Assembly: GCA_903884065.1 (NCBI GenBank)
Contig: CAISDL010000128.1
Coordinates: 1-64,000, forward strand
Direction of reading: 5' to 3'
Source: an uncultured Actinomycetes bacterium
GTDB lineage: Bacteria; Actinomycetota; Actinomycetes; Mycobacteriales; Mycobacteriaceae
Length of the DNA: 64,000 bases
This document shows, one piece after another, positions 36,892 through 45,109 of the stretch (the stretch's first letter is position 1; each line of letters begins with the position of its first letter). A program made the translations under genes and the position numbers. The notes below the pieces were generated by a model. It was not told where the DNA came from, ran no database searches, and was given only the letters and a program-made list of their open reading frames with translations.

Positions 36892-37716
36892 TCAGTCTCG
36901 GCCGGCTCCGGTCAGGCCGTTGTTCAGCCAGGTCTTGGTGCGGCCCGGATGGTTGGTCGCGATCCAGCCCACCCCGATGTCCCGGCAGAACTCGACGTCC
37001 TCGTAATGGTCGACCGTCCAGCAGTACATGGCGCGGCCCTGGGCGGCGGCGCGGTCCACCAACTCGGGGTGGTCCCGCAACGTTGCGATGGAGGGGCCGA
37101 CGGCGGTGGCCCCCACCGTCGTCGCGGCACCGCCGCCGAGATAGCGCGATGTCTCCCCGAGCAGAACGGTGGGCAGCAGTGGAGCCGCGCGGCGAACCCG
37201 CCAGACCGCGGCGGCCGAGAACGACATCACGACCGCCCGGGACAGGTCGGCCGATGCCGGCGCCGCGAGCCCGTAGCGGTGCAGCATGGCCAGCACCTTG
37301 CTCTCCACCAGCGCGCCGTAGCGGACCGGGTGCTTGGTCTCGATGAACACCTTCACCGGACGCTGCCAGTCCAGCACCAGTTCCAGCAGATCCTCGAGGG
37401 TGAGCAGCCCGGTGTCGGCGATGCCGCTGTCGGCCCGCCAGCCGGCATGCCAAGCGCCCCAATCGAACTGCCGCAGCTCCGCCAATGTCATGTCGCTGAC
37501 GAGGCCGGTGCCGGTCGAGGTGCGGTCCACCCGACGGTCGTGCACGCACACCAGGTGACCATCACGGGTCAGGCGGACGTCGCACTCGACGCCGTCAGCA
37601 CCCTCCCGCAGCGCCAGCTCGTAGGCGGCCAGGGTGTGCTCGGGACGGTCCGCCGACGCGCCGCGGTGGGCCACCACGAAGGGGAGCTCCCCGTGTGCAG
37701 CGGTGCCCGGCGACAT
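36892..37716 (-). CDS. Glycerophosphodiester phosphodiesterase (GlpQ1-like)
   Basis: About 274 residues of the GDPD TIM-barrel family, releasing glycerol-3-phosphate from glycerophosphodiesters. VAHRGASADRPEHTLAAYELA has the catalytic His and Arg; GVECDVRLTRDGHLVCVHD has the metal Glu/Asp and second His; VFIETKHP follows. No signal peptide is seen from ATG 37716. It lies 4 bases from the DUF4328 gene, matching Rv3842c-Rv3843c. The ferritin gene bfrB, adjacent in M. tuberculosis, is absent here. Confidence 0.9.
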   Translation of the reverse strand: MSPGTAAHGELPFVVAHRGASADRPEHTLAAYELALREGADGVECDVRLTRDGHLVCVHDRRVDRTSTGTGLVSDMTLAELRQFDWGAWHAGWRADSGIADTGLLTLEDLLELVLDWQRPVKVFIETKHPVRYGALVESKVLAMLHRYGLAAPASADLSRAVVMSFSAAAVWRVRRAAPLLPTVLLGETSRYLGGGAATTVGATAVGPSIATLRDHPELVDRAAAQGRAMYCWTVDHYEDVEFCRDIGVGWIATNHPGRTKTWLNNGLTGAGRD

Positions 37717-37720
37717 GGGT

Positions 37721-38800
37721 TTACGCCACCGGTTCCCGGTCCCGGGACTCCGCGGGCGACACGTCTTCATCGGCGTCCTGGCCGTCGGCGACGACCTCGT
37801 AGACCGGCGTCTCCGAGTCGGCAGGAGCCGTGTATTCCTCGGTCTGCCCGGTGGGAACGATCACCCAGCGGTGGAGCGGGCGGTCCACCGGCCTGCGGAC
37901 GAACCCGTCGATCACCCGCCACAGCAGAACGATCACGGCCAGGCCGGCCAGATACGCGACGATCGTGGTGACCGTGTTATCGGCGGCGGCTTGCGGCAGC
38001 GTCGCCCGCAGCCCGGTCCAGGTGGCCCAGGCGCTGATCAGGGTGGCGACAATCCAGGCGATCGCCCACAGGGCGATCGGCCGACTCTGCCGTTCGCGGC
38101 AGCCTTCGGCCTGAGCCAACTCCACGAGGAACAGCGGCGCGTAGAACCAGTTCACCACCGGGATCAGGCAGCCCGCCCACAATGCCAGTTCGGGCCGCGG
38201 GTCACCCTGGCCGTGCCGGGCGAATGCGGCGGCCCGCCGTCCGATGAGCCACGACGTCAGCACCACCGCGGCGGCGATGACCGCGACGATGGCAGCGAGA
38301 CTCGCGAGCACCCCGGTCATCAGCGAGCCGATGGCGACGAACGGCGGCAAGAGCGTCGTGCGGTTGATCAGCATCAGCAGGTAACGCAGGATGTGCGCTG
38401 CCGCCGCCAGCGCAAAGACAACGGCGGTGACCAGCAGGGCGGTCTGTACCGAACCTGCGGAAGCACGCTTGCGCGCGGTCGTGTCCTCCACACCGGGCGG
38501 CGGCGCAATCTGGTCGACCAGTCCCCACCGTGGGGTGGTCTGGTAGCGCGGCGTGGGACCGAGGGGCCGACGCGGTGTGCGCGGCGGCGGCGGCGGCCCG
38601 GGCCGGACGGCGATCCACCGGAAGCCGGACCGCCGCGGCGTCGACACCTGCGGGTTTGCCGCACGAGCGGTCCCCGCGGCGGGTTGTCCGGCCGGTGCGC
38701 CCGTCGGGGCGAGCAACGTGCCGTTACACCGGGGACACCACACCCGCCGGCGGTCGCGCACGTTCCACCGTGTCCCGCACTGGGAGCACACCTGAATCAC
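37721..38800 (-). CDS. Zinc-ribbon DUF4328 membrane protein (Rv3843c-like)
   Basis: About 359 residues. N-terminal zinc ribbon CSQCGTRWNVRDRRRVWCPRC, a Pro/Arg-rich linker, then about five membrane spans (residues 155-310) with the DUF4328-type GCLIPVVNWFYAPLFLVEL and a C-terminal acidic tail. GTG 38800 is chosen because the ribbon begins immediately after. It forms an operon with the GDPD gene. Function unknown. Confidence 0.83.
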   Translation of the reverse strand: MIQVCSQCGTRWNVRDRRRVWCPRCNGTLLAPTGAPAGQPAAGTARAANPQVSTPRRSGFRWIAVRPGPPPPPRTPRRPLGPTPRYQTTPRWGLVDQIAPPPGVEDTTARKRASAGSVQTALLVTAVVFALAAAAHILRYLLMLINRTTLLPPFVAIGSLMTGVLASLAAIVAVIAAAVVLTSWLIGRRAAAFARHGQGDPRPELALWAGCLIPVVNWFYAPLFLVELAQAEGCRERQSRPIALWAIAWIVATLISAWATWTGLRATLPQAAADNTVTTIVAYLAGLAVIVLLWRVIDGFVRRPVDRPLHRWVIVPTGQTEEYTAPADSETPVYEVVADGQDADEDVSPAESRDREPVA

Positions 38801-38959
38801 GCCGACCAGCCTAGCGATGTCGGCAGGCCAATCGGGGCTGCCCGCAGCAGGCTCCGGTGCGAAAGTTCCGCCAGGGAGCCCCGGATACAGACCATAAGCC
38901 TCGTTATTGTGACACTCGGTGCCGATGCAGTGGCGGAACGCCGACAGCAATCGGGGGCG

Positions 38960-39056
38960 CTATCCACAGTTTCCACAGGTTTATCCACACCCCGCCCGGC
39001 CGGCGGAGGGCGAGTCCGCACTACGCGATGGATCGTCTGGCCGCGACTGTGGATGA
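38960..39056. other. Cluster of DnaA-box-like sequences
   Basis: A perfect TTATCCACA at 38981-38989 is preceded by CTATCCACA (38960-38968) and TTTCCACA (38970-38977), with TGTGGATGA on the other strand sense at 39048-39056. They lie in the 536-bp gap between DUF4328 and the small membrane protein, where no other convincing gene is seen. Replication genes are absent nearby, so this is not oriC; DnaA binding or titration is possible. Confidence 0.45.
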
Positions 39057-39238
39057 CACGCCGCCGGCTCCGGATCTCCGCCGGACCGGCGCGGCACCCG
39101 AAGAGCGAACTGTCGGTTGTTTCGGGTCCGGCCGACGCATCCGCGAGTCGCCGTGCGACACGCCGCGCGGCACTGACCGCACATGTCGCGTATGCCTTCC
39201 CGACACCCGATCGTTGCCATCTGGCGGTCTTGTGAAAC

Positions 39239-39261
39239 CTCGCGGTAACGCGAGCTATGAT
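39239..39261 (+). promoter_or_regulatory. Palindrome plus -10 upstream of small membrane protein
   Basis: CTCGCG-GTAA-CGCGAG (39239-39254) is a perfect 6-bp inverted repeat directly before TATGAT (39256-39261), a good -10. A TTGTGA lies 20 bases upstream of the -10. A second palindrome, TGTGACACA, follows about 10 bases after the -10. The arrangement looks like a repressor-controlled promoter. Confidence 0.45.
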
Positions 39262-39336
39262 CACGACCAGCGGTGTGACACATTTCACTGGGCACGCAGG
39301 GGGTTGGTAGTTGAACATCCAGGTCAGGACGCGGTG

Positions 39337-39489
39337 ATGGCGGCTCCGTCCTTCGAGTCGCACCCCGCGGCGCGCATGTCTCCCTGGTCGGTTTCGACGT
39401 GCAACAGGTCGTACCTGATCGCCGCCCTGCGTGCCGGCGCCATCGCCCTCGTTCTGTTGGGCATCCTCGCCCTGATCATCCTGTTCTGA
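39337..39489 (+). CDS. Small single-span membrane protein, hypothetical
   Basis: 50 residues. A polar N-terminus (MAAPSFESHPAARMSPWS) is followed by a C-terminal membrane span rich in Leu, Ile, Ala and Val (GAIALVLLGILALIILF). An AGGA site lies 7 bases before ATG 39337 and a good -10 lies about 75 bases upstream. No family recognised. It lies 166 bases upstream of sodA on the same strand and could be co-transcribed with it. Confidence 0.45.
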   Translation: MAAPSFESHPAARMSPWSVSTCNRSYLIAALRAGAIALVLLGILALIILF

Positions 39490-39617
39490 CGTTCCCGCCG
39501 ACCGGCACTGCCACCGACGGTGTCGGCGTCAGTCCGGGAATCCTTGCGGTGACCGCGGTCGATAGAGCAGTGTTGAACTCGCGTGTGCGACGACGAGCAC
39601 AGAAATCGATCGAGTGG

Positions 39618-39638
39618 GTCGATCACCTCGTCGATCAC
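39618..39638 (+). repeat. Direct repeat in sodA leader
   Basis: GTCGATCAC occurs at 39618-39626 and again at 39630-39638, a 12-base period, just upstream of the sodA ribosome site. It may be a regulator site or a chance repeat in the leader. Confidence 0.35.
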
Positions 39639-39655
39639 TGAGTGGAAGGAATCAC

Positions 39656-40279
39656 GTGGCTGAATACACCCTGCCCGAACTGGATTGGGACTACGGCGCT
39701 CTGGAACCCCATATCTCCGGGGAGATCAACGAGTTGCATCACAGCAAGCACCACGCCGCCTACGTCGCGGGCGTGAACGCGGCCGTCGCAAAACTCGAGG
39801 AGGCTCGGGCCAAAGATGACCACGCCGCGATCTTCCTGAACGAGAAGAACCTCGCGTTCCATCTCGGGGGCCACGTGAACCACTCGATCTGGTGGAAGAA
39901 CCTGTCCCCCAACGGCGGCGACAAGCCGACCGGCGATTTGGCCGCCGCCCTCGACGACGCCTTCGGCTCGTTCGACAAGTTCCGCGCCCAGTTCACCGCG
40001 GCCGCCAACGGCCTACAGGGCTCCGGCTGGGCCGTGCTGGGTTATGACAGCCTCGGCGACAAGCTGCTCACGTTCCAGCTGTACGACCAGCAGGCCAACG
40101 TTCCGCTGGGCATCATCCCGCTTCTGCAGGTCGACATGTGGGAACACGCCTTCTATCTGCAGTACAAGAACGTCAAGGCCGACTACGTCAAGGCGTTCTG
40201 GAATGTGGTGAATTGGGAGGACGTTCAGAACCGCTACGCGGCGGCCACCTCGAAGACCAAGGGCCTCATCTTCGGCTGA
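39656..40279 (+). CDS. sodA: Superoxide dismutase, Fe/Mn type
   Basis: 207 residues, the length of M. tuberculosis SodA, with the same N-terminus [20 protein letters not shown]. Metal ligands are visible: His in [11 protein letters not shown], His in [10 protein letters not shown], and Asp/His in [11 protein letters not shown]. It removes superoxide; mycobacterial SodA is exported without a classical signal. GTG 39656 has a GGAAGGA site. It is followed by a clear intrinsic terminator. Fe or Mn preference cannot be read with certainty. Confidence 0.97.
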   Translation: MAEYTLPELDWDYGALEPHISGEINELHHSKHHAAYVAGVNAAVAKLEEARAKDDHAAIFLNEKNLAFHLGGHVNHSIWWKNLSPNGGDKPTGDLAAALDDAFGSFDKFRAQFTAAANGLQGSGWAVLGYDSLGDKLLTFQLYDQQANVPLGIIPLLQVDMWEHAFYLQYKNVKADYVKAFWNVVNWEDVQNRYAAATSKTKGLIFG

Positions 40280-40289
40280 TATCCGCCGG

Positions 40290-40337
40290 ACCGCACGGGT
40301 CGCCACGCAACACGCGGGGCGGCCCGTGCGGTTTTTT
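40290..40337 (+). terminator. Intrinsic terminator of sodA
   Basis: A 10-bp perfect stem, ACCGCACGGG (40290-40299) with CCCGTGCGGT (40323-40332), is followed by a run of six T. It is 11 bases after the sodA stop, a textbook intrinsic terminator. Confidence 0.88.
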
Positions 40338-40442
40338 AGCACTCTCGTCCTATTGCGTGCCAGTGCCGTTGTCCCCCATGCTGTTGCGAACCGACCCGCA
40401 GTCGTGTCGCACTGGGATATATCGAGGTGTCGCGGAGGCGAG

Positions 40443-40976
40443 ATGGACAACAGTTCCAGACGAGCAGTGGAGATCGCACCCTTCCACTCCCGAGGCGCCC
40501 TTAGGGGCTTCGTGGTCTCTGGACGCTGGCCGAACTCCACCAAGGAGTGGGCCCAACTCCTCACGATGGCTGTCCGGGTGGCATCGCTCCCCGGATTGCT
40601 CTCCACCACAACAATTTTCGGCGTCCGCGAGGAATTGCCGGAGCAGCCCCAGCCGGGCACCATCGGCTTGGTTCTGGCCGAAGGCACCGTGGTGGGCGAG
40701 TCCGCCGTGGCCCCGGGGCATTTCGCCGGAAGACAACCGCCGGCCTTGCTGATGCTGCACCCGCCATCGGAGACCACACCGTCGCTGCCGGAGTGTTCGG
40801 GCGCCGCCTCCGGATGTGTTCTGCTTCCCGGCCTGCCTCATCTGGGACTCGAACACCGTGCCGCGTGGGTGGAGGCCGAAGCCGACGGGACGGTCACCAG
40901 CATGGTCAGCCGTGTCGGCGTGGACCCGATCAGTCACCCCGACACGGCCATTCTGGCGATGCTGCTGGCGGCATAG
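40443..40976 (+). CDS. Conserved hypothetical protein (Rv3847-like)
   Basis: 177 residues, the same length as Rv3847, which also follows sodA. ATG 40443 has a GGAGG site 4 bases upstream. Visible stretches are GFVVSGRWPNSTKEWAQLLT, VREELPEQP, and ASGCVLLPGLPHLGLEHRA. No known motif or signal peptide; the frame upstream of 40443 runs through the sodA terminator and is rejected. Function unknown. Confidence 0.8.
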   Translation: MDNSSRRAVEIAPFHSRGALRGFVVSGRWPNSTKEWAQLLTMAVRVASLPGLLSTTTIFGVREELPEQPQPGTIGLVLAEGTVVGESAVAPGHFAGRQPPALLMLHPPSETTPSLPECSGAASGCVLLPGLPHLGLEHRAAWVEAEADGTVTSMVSRVGVDPISHPDTAILAMLLAA

Positions 40977-41422
40977 CCGTCTCTCGGCGGGCGAGGAGAC
41001 ACCATCGCACCGAGTCTCCGCACCCGGGGGCCGCGCGGGAACCTCTCCGCGACAGCCCTGAACCTTAATTAATGCTGAGTTTTTCCTGAGCCTTTCCAGC
41101 AAATCGCTGAATTCGCACGCAACTCGATTGTCAGGGTTGCCAACCGATACCCGCGGTCCGCCATACCGACCACCGGATTTGTGCGCCCCGCTAATCCCGG
41201 CAAGCCGACGATCCGTCGGGAAAGTCCCAGATTCGCAGCTTGTGCATGGCTCTCACCTGCTGCTGTCCGCTACCGTCAGGCGTTTGCCGCACTCCTGTCG
41301 TTCCCCGTGAAATGTGGCTCGCCGGAGTTTGCACTTGGTTGTTAGGACAGCGAGGTTGTACATTGGTCAGCAAATATTACGAGGGTTATGCAGGCTCGGA
41401 AATCGCACTGGAGGCCATAAAG
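40977..41422 (+). promoter_or_regulatory. Long espR leader with EspR-like sites
   Basis: 446 bases with no convincing gene. It has an AT-rich patch near 41065 (TTAATTAATG). A promoter-like pair TTGGTT (41335-41340) and TACATT (41359-41364) is spaced by 18. TTTGC, the core of the EspR site known from M. tuberculosis, occurs at 41283-41287 and 41328-41332, and inverted at 41099-41103. This fits autoregulation by EspR, not proven. Confidence 0.5.
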
Positions 41423-41821
41423 ATGAGCACGACGTTCGCCGCGCGACTGAACCGCCTTTTCGACACCGTCTATCCCCCGGGTCGCGGACCTCACACCTCC
41501 GCGGAAGTGATCGGCGCGCTCAAGGCCGAGGGCGTCACCATGTCGGCGCCGTACCTCTCGCAGTTGCGGTCGGGCAACCGGACCAACCCGTCGGCGACGA
41601 CGATGACCGCGCTTGCCAACTTCTTCCGCATCAAGCCGGAGTACTTCACCGACGACGCGTACTACGAGAAGCTCGACAAAGAGTTGACCTGGCTGGCCCA
41701 CATGCGTGACGAGGGTGTCCGCCGGATCGCCGCGCGGACGGTGGGGCTGTCCCCGGCGGCCCAGCAGGACGTCGTGGCGAAGGTCGACGAGCTGCGCCGC
41801 CGCGAGCAGCTGGACAGCTAG
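41423..41821 (+). CDS. espR: EspR nucleoid-associated regulator
   Basis: 132 residues, exactly the length of M. tuberculosis EspR (Rv3849). N-terminal helix-turn-helix: FAARLNRLFDTVYPPGRGPH, then SAPYLSQLRSGNRTNPS. A C-terminal dimerisation helix ends in VDELRRREQLDS. In M. tuberculosis it binds at long range and controls ESX-1 secretion and lipid genes. ATG 41423 has a GGAGG site. Its 3' end overlaps the convergent membrane-protein gene by 4 bases. EspR resembles XRE proteins that neighbour ImmA-like proteases, as here. Confidence 0.95.
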   Translation: MSTTFAARLNRLFDTVYPPGRGPHTSAEVIGALKAEGVTMSAPYLSQLRSGNRTNPSATTMTALANFFRIKPEYFTDDAYYEKLDKELTWLAHMRDEGVRRIAARTVGLSPAAQQDVVAKVDELRRREQLDS

Positions 41822-42927
41822 AGGGCGTCACGGGTTCTCACCGGCCCGCTCGCACGTGCCCGGTACTGGCGGGCGATCTCCAGGATCCAGTCCCGGTCGG
41901 GGCATTCTGCGGGCTGACGTAGCCAACGTCGGCCTGGGAAAGCCGTCCCGACCTCGTCGCGGCCGGCCCGGATCCAGGCAGCAATCGTCCGAGCCTGGTC
42001 CTCCGGGCTGACGTCCGCCGGCACCTCGGGCCCGTCGCCACCGGATCCGCTGCGTTGCTGGGCCAGTGCCCCTTCCAGGTAGAGCGCGTCGGAGAGCAGC
42101 GACAGGCGCTCGGCCACCCGGAACACCAGTGGGCCTCGCGGGCGGACGCCGATCCCGATGTCGGGGTGCCGGCGTTCCATTTCCGCACGGAGCGGTTCGA
42201 TGAGACGCAGTTCGCGCCGGGCGCCGAACCAGTCCTCGAACGTCGGCAGCAGCGCTCCGGCCGCAACGACGGCCATGGCGCAGAGCAGCAGGGTCAGTGC
42301 GGTGCCGACGCCGGCCAATCGGCTCCGGCCGAGCGCCCCCGTCACGAAGTACGAACTCGCGGCGACGATCATGGCCATCCCGGCGGTGAAAAGCAGCAGT
42401 GCCCGCCCGCGGCGACTGGCGGTGGACAGGCGCATACCCACCCACGCCACCACGGTCAGGGCCAGCAGGACGTAGAGCAGTGGCACCAGCCAGTCGAACA
42501 CCTCGCCGGGCAGGCCGACGTTGTGGGCCAGGTACTCCCTCGGCGCCATCTCCGACTCGCGCCCGTCATTGAGGAACAGGACCAGGCTGGTGACCGCGAT
42601 CACCGTCGCGACCCCGTACTGGATCAACGCGAGCCGGCGAGTGGCCCCGGGGTCGCGGCCGGCGGCGACGGAGGTGATCATCACGCAGCTCCCGGCCGCC
42701 GACATGACCAGGGCCACCCCACTCAAGGCGACCGAGATGTTCGGCCATCCCAGTGCGGTGTCCACCAGCAATGTCAGCGGCCGCCAGTTCAGGGCGGCCA
42801 CCACGGCCAGGTTGCCCAGGGCCACGATCATTGCGCCGCTGACCACGGATTGCCGATTGACCAACGCCCAGCCGATCCGCAGCCCGGTCGCCATACCGAG
42901 CAGACCCGCGATGCCCCAGACGATCAA
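41818..42927 (-). CDS. MAB_1171c-family putative transporter
   Basis: About 369 residues. Seven or so membrane spans in the first two-thirds (GIAGLLGMATGLRIGWALVN onward; MAAPREYLAHNVG loop variant; YVLLALTVVAWVGM; GTALTLLLCAMAVVAAGALLP), then a cytoplasmic tail with RRELRLIEPLRAEMERRHPD and a conserved RVAERLSLLSDALYL. This matches the family annotated MAB_1171c putative transporter, found beside XRE and ImmA genes. Start TTG 42927 overlaps the ImmA stop (TTGA). Cargo unknown. Confidence 0.8.
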   Translation of the reverse strand: MIVWGIAGLLGMATGLRIGWALVNRQSVVSGAMIVALGNLAVVAALNWRPLTLLVDTALGWPNISVALSGVALVMSAAGSCVMITSVAAGRDPGATRRLALIQYGVATVIAVTSLVLFLNDGRESEMAPREYLAHNVGLPGEVFDWLVPLLYVLLALTVVAWVGMRLSTASRRGRALLLFTAGMAMIVAASSYFVTGALGRSRLAGVGTALTLLLCAMAVVAAGALLPTFEDWFGARRELRLIEPLRAEMERRHPDIGIGVRPRGPLVFRVAERLSLLSDALYLEGALAQQRSGSGGDGPEVPADVSPEDQARTIAAWIRAGRDEVGTAFPGRRWLRQPAECPDRDWILEIARQYRARASGPVRTRDAL

Positions 42928-43454
42928 CCAAACGCCTCACCGAGGCGGACCTGCACGATCGATGAGCGGTCGCTGCGCAGTCGCCCGAGTCGGTACAGCA
43001 GCAGGGCCGCGAAGTCCTCGGCCTGCTGCTCGACATCCTCGCCACCGGGACCCATACAGCCGGTGCGCTGGTTGAGCATGTAGCTGATCAGATCGTCGCT
43101 GACGAATTCCGTCGCTTCCCTCGCCGCCTCGGCGACCGGGATGCCGTCATGCCCGAGGACCAGATGCCCCAGTTCGTGAGCCAGGGTGCGGTCGACGGTC
43201 GGCAGGCCGTCCTGGATCAGGAACTCATCGCGATCGGCGTACTGGCGCCACTGCCCCGACACCCCCGGCGGGAGCTCGGCCGTGCTGACGTCGATGGGTC
43301 GCCGCCGGTGGTCGCCGACAGCGGCGACCAGTCGCGTCACCGACACCTCGCCACGTCGTGGAGCAAGCGCCAGGACGTCGTTGACCGCCCGTGTCACCTC
43401 GCGGTCAGCGGCCACCGGAGCGGCCCTCCGCCCGCGCCGCGAAGCGCCGGACAC
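42924..43454 (-). CDS. ImmA/IrrE-type metallopeptidase
   Basis: About 176 residues with the zinc motif RTLAHELGHLVLGHDG (HExxH) and a later Glu in ATEFVSDDLISY. ImmA/IrrE enzymes cleave or sense HTH repressors and regulate stress or mobile elements. Here it sits between a Pro-rich secreted protein (6 bases upstream) and a polytopic membrane protein (4-base overlap) and opposite espR, an XRE-like regulator. A direct EspR-ImmA link is inference. GTG 43454. Confidence 0.87.
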   Translation of the reverse strand: MSGASRRGRRAAPVAADREVTRAVNDVLALAPRRGEVSVTRLVAAVGDHRRRPIDVSTAELPPGVSGQWRQYADRDEFLIQDGLPTVDRTLAHELGHLVLGHDGIPVAEAAREATEFVSDDLISYMLNQRTGCMGPGGEDVEQQAEDFAALLLYRLGRLRSDRSSIVQVRLGEAFG

Positions 43455-43460
43455 TGCGCC

Positions 43461-44276
43461 TCACTGCAGGAACCGGCCCGCTCCGGCGGCCCGCACCAGG
43501 TAGCCGGCTCTGGCCTGCCGGTACCCGAGTAGTCCACCGATCGCCGTCATACCCGCCATCGCCGCCAGACCGGGCAGCGCCATCGACAGGGCCTTCGCCA
43601 GATCGGCGTCACGCAGATCGTCGGGGAGGCCGAGTCGCGTGGGTGCGGTGGGCTGGGCTCCGGCGCCGGAGCGCTGCGGCGGGGGTGGCGGTGCGGCGGG
43701 CGCCCTCATCTGTGCCGGCGGAACAACGGCTGCCGGGACGGTCACCGGCGGCGAGGTGACGGCCCGGGAGACCGGACCGGGGGCAGCCGGATATCCCGCG
43801 GCTGGCGCCACGGCGGTCGTCGTCACCGCGGGCAAGGCCGCCGGGGTGTCGCCGATGTCGACGCGGGGTTCGACCCCGCCGCCGAACTGCGGCACCGGAA
43901 CCGCCGGGACGGCGGGCATGCTGCCGATGAACCCGCTGTTGTGCACGTTATTGCGCACAATGACAGGTGCAGGCGGCGGGACCGGCCGCGGGACCGGCCA
44001 CCACGGGCAGGGATCGTCAGGGCGCGATGCCGCGTCGTCGGTCGAATCGCCGGCGACGGTGCCGGCCGAGTCGGGCCGCTTCTTGTCGCGCCCGTGCCGA
44101 CGGGGGCCGGGATCGTTGCTGGCGCGGTCGGTTCCGGGAGCGGCTGCGTCCGTGCCGCCGGGTCTCGGGCCATCCGCGCCGGCCGGGGCCGAGGTACCGA
44201 CGCCGACGGCCGCGTACAGCACAGCAGCGGTGATCGCCCAGGCGATCCCCGGCGCGCGCCGTCGCGACGTGTTCAC
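43461..44276 (-). CDS. Secreted/anchored Pro-rich protein
   Basis: About 271 residues. Signal peptide at the N-terminus (APGIAWAITAAVLYAAVGVG), cleavage near APAGADG, then a charged and Pro/Ala-rich disordered stretch (PVPRPVPPPAPVIVRNNVHN; VPPAQMRAPAAPPPPP) and a C-terminal hydrophobic span (LPGLAAMAGMTAIGGLLGY) that may anchor it. A GAGGA site precedes GTG 44276. First gene of the operon with ImmA and the transporter. No known domain. Confidence 0.75.
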   Translation of the reverse strand: MNTSRRRAPGIAWAITAAVLYAAVGVGTSAPAGADGPRPGGTDAAAPGTDRASNDPGPRRHGRDKKRPDSAGTVAGDSTDDAASRPDDPCPWWPVPRPVPPPAPVIVRNNVHNSGFIGSMPAVPAVPVPQFGGGVEPRVDIGDTPAALPAVTTTAVAPAAGYPAAPGPVSRAVTSPPVTVPAAVVPPAQMRAPAAPPPPPQRSGAGAQPTAPTRLGLPDDLRDADLAKALSMALPGLAAMAGMTAIGGLLGYRQARAGYLVRAAGAGRFLQ

Positions 44277-44452
44277 GAATATTCCTCGGCTACAACGGGC
44301 GCCTCATCGGCGCAGAGGTTTGCGAAGTCTGTCCAATTGTGGCATATCCGCAGGTCGGCCAATCGCAGCTTGGTGCGGACGATAGTGTTAGCCCACCGGT
44401 CGGGCAGCACGGCTGCCGGACCGCCCGCACCCTCACGTGAAAGGCAGCTGCG

Positions 44453-45109
44453 ATGGGCCTGTTCAAGAAACGGAAGAGCCGCGCGACCAGGCGCGCGGAG
44501 GCCCGCGCACTGAAGGCCAAGGCCAAGCTCGAGGCGAAGCTGTCCGCCAAGAACGAGGGCAAGCGGATCAAGGCCACCGAGCGTGTGGAGAACAAAGCGG
44601 TCAAAGCCCAGTTGCAGGCCCAGCGGGACGCCGACCGCTCGGCGGTCAAAGTCGCGGAGGCGCAACTGCGGACAGCGCGGGAGGGAAAGCTGCTCGCACC
44701 GAGCCGGATTCGGCGCACCCTGACCGTGTCCCGGCTGCTGGCGCCCGTCGTGGTGCCGGCCGCCTACCGGGCGGCGATTGCCGCCCGCGGGTTGATCGAC
44801 GAGCGCCGCGCCGACCGACTCGGCGTTCCGTTGACCCAACTGGGTCAGTTCTCCGGATCGGGCGGACGCCTGTCGGCTCGGATCTCCGGCGCTGAGCAGT
44901 CGCTGCGGCTGGTCGCCCAGCGCAGTCCCGGGGACGCCGAAACCCAGCGTTTCGTGGCAGCGATCACCGACCGACTGGCCGCACTGGCAGCCGCCGTTCC
45001 GGCCGCTGAGAACATGCCGGGCCCCCGCCGCCGCGCGACGCAGACCTCCATCTCCGACCAACTCGACGGCATCGAGGCCGACATCATGACCCGCCTCGGG
45101 GTGCTCTGA
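44453..45109 (+). CDS. DUF6474 family protein (Rv3850-like)
   Basis: 218 residues, same length as Rv3850. Highly basic N-terminal coiled-coil (KKRKSRATRRAEARALKAKA, then KLEAKLSAKNEGKRIKATER) followed by a helical domain with LAPVVVPAAYRAAIAARGLI. The stop shares a base with the CopC start. The role is unknown; basic coiled coil suggests nucleic acid or membrane contact. ATG 44453. Confidence 0.85.
   Translation: MGLFKKRKSRATRRAEARALKAKAKLEAKLSAKNEGKRIKATERVENKAVKAQLQAQRDADRSAVKVAEAQLRTAREGKLLAPSRIRRTLTVSRLLAPVVVPAAYRAAIAARGLIDERRADRLGVPLTQLGQFSGSGGRLSARISGAEQSLRLVAQRSPGDAETQRFVAAITDRLAALAAAVPAAENMPGPRRRATQTSISDQLDGIEADIMTRLGVL

Noticed and set aside
36427-37971. Plus-strand frame of 514 codons over LCP and GDPD genes
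   Set aside because: Out of frame with LCP and antisense to GDPD; low-complexity Arg/Gly/His content.
38941-39060. oriC
   Set aside because: DnaA-like boxes are present, but dnaA, dnaN and rpmH are absent and there is no long AT-rich unwinding region.
38857-39336. N-terminal extension of the small membrane protein frame
   Set aside because: The upstream codons pass through DnaA-like boxes and a promoter palindrome and give random composition.
41128-41310. Small frame of 60 codons in the espR leader
   Set aside because: No ribosome site, no domain, random composition; the leader is better read as regulatory.
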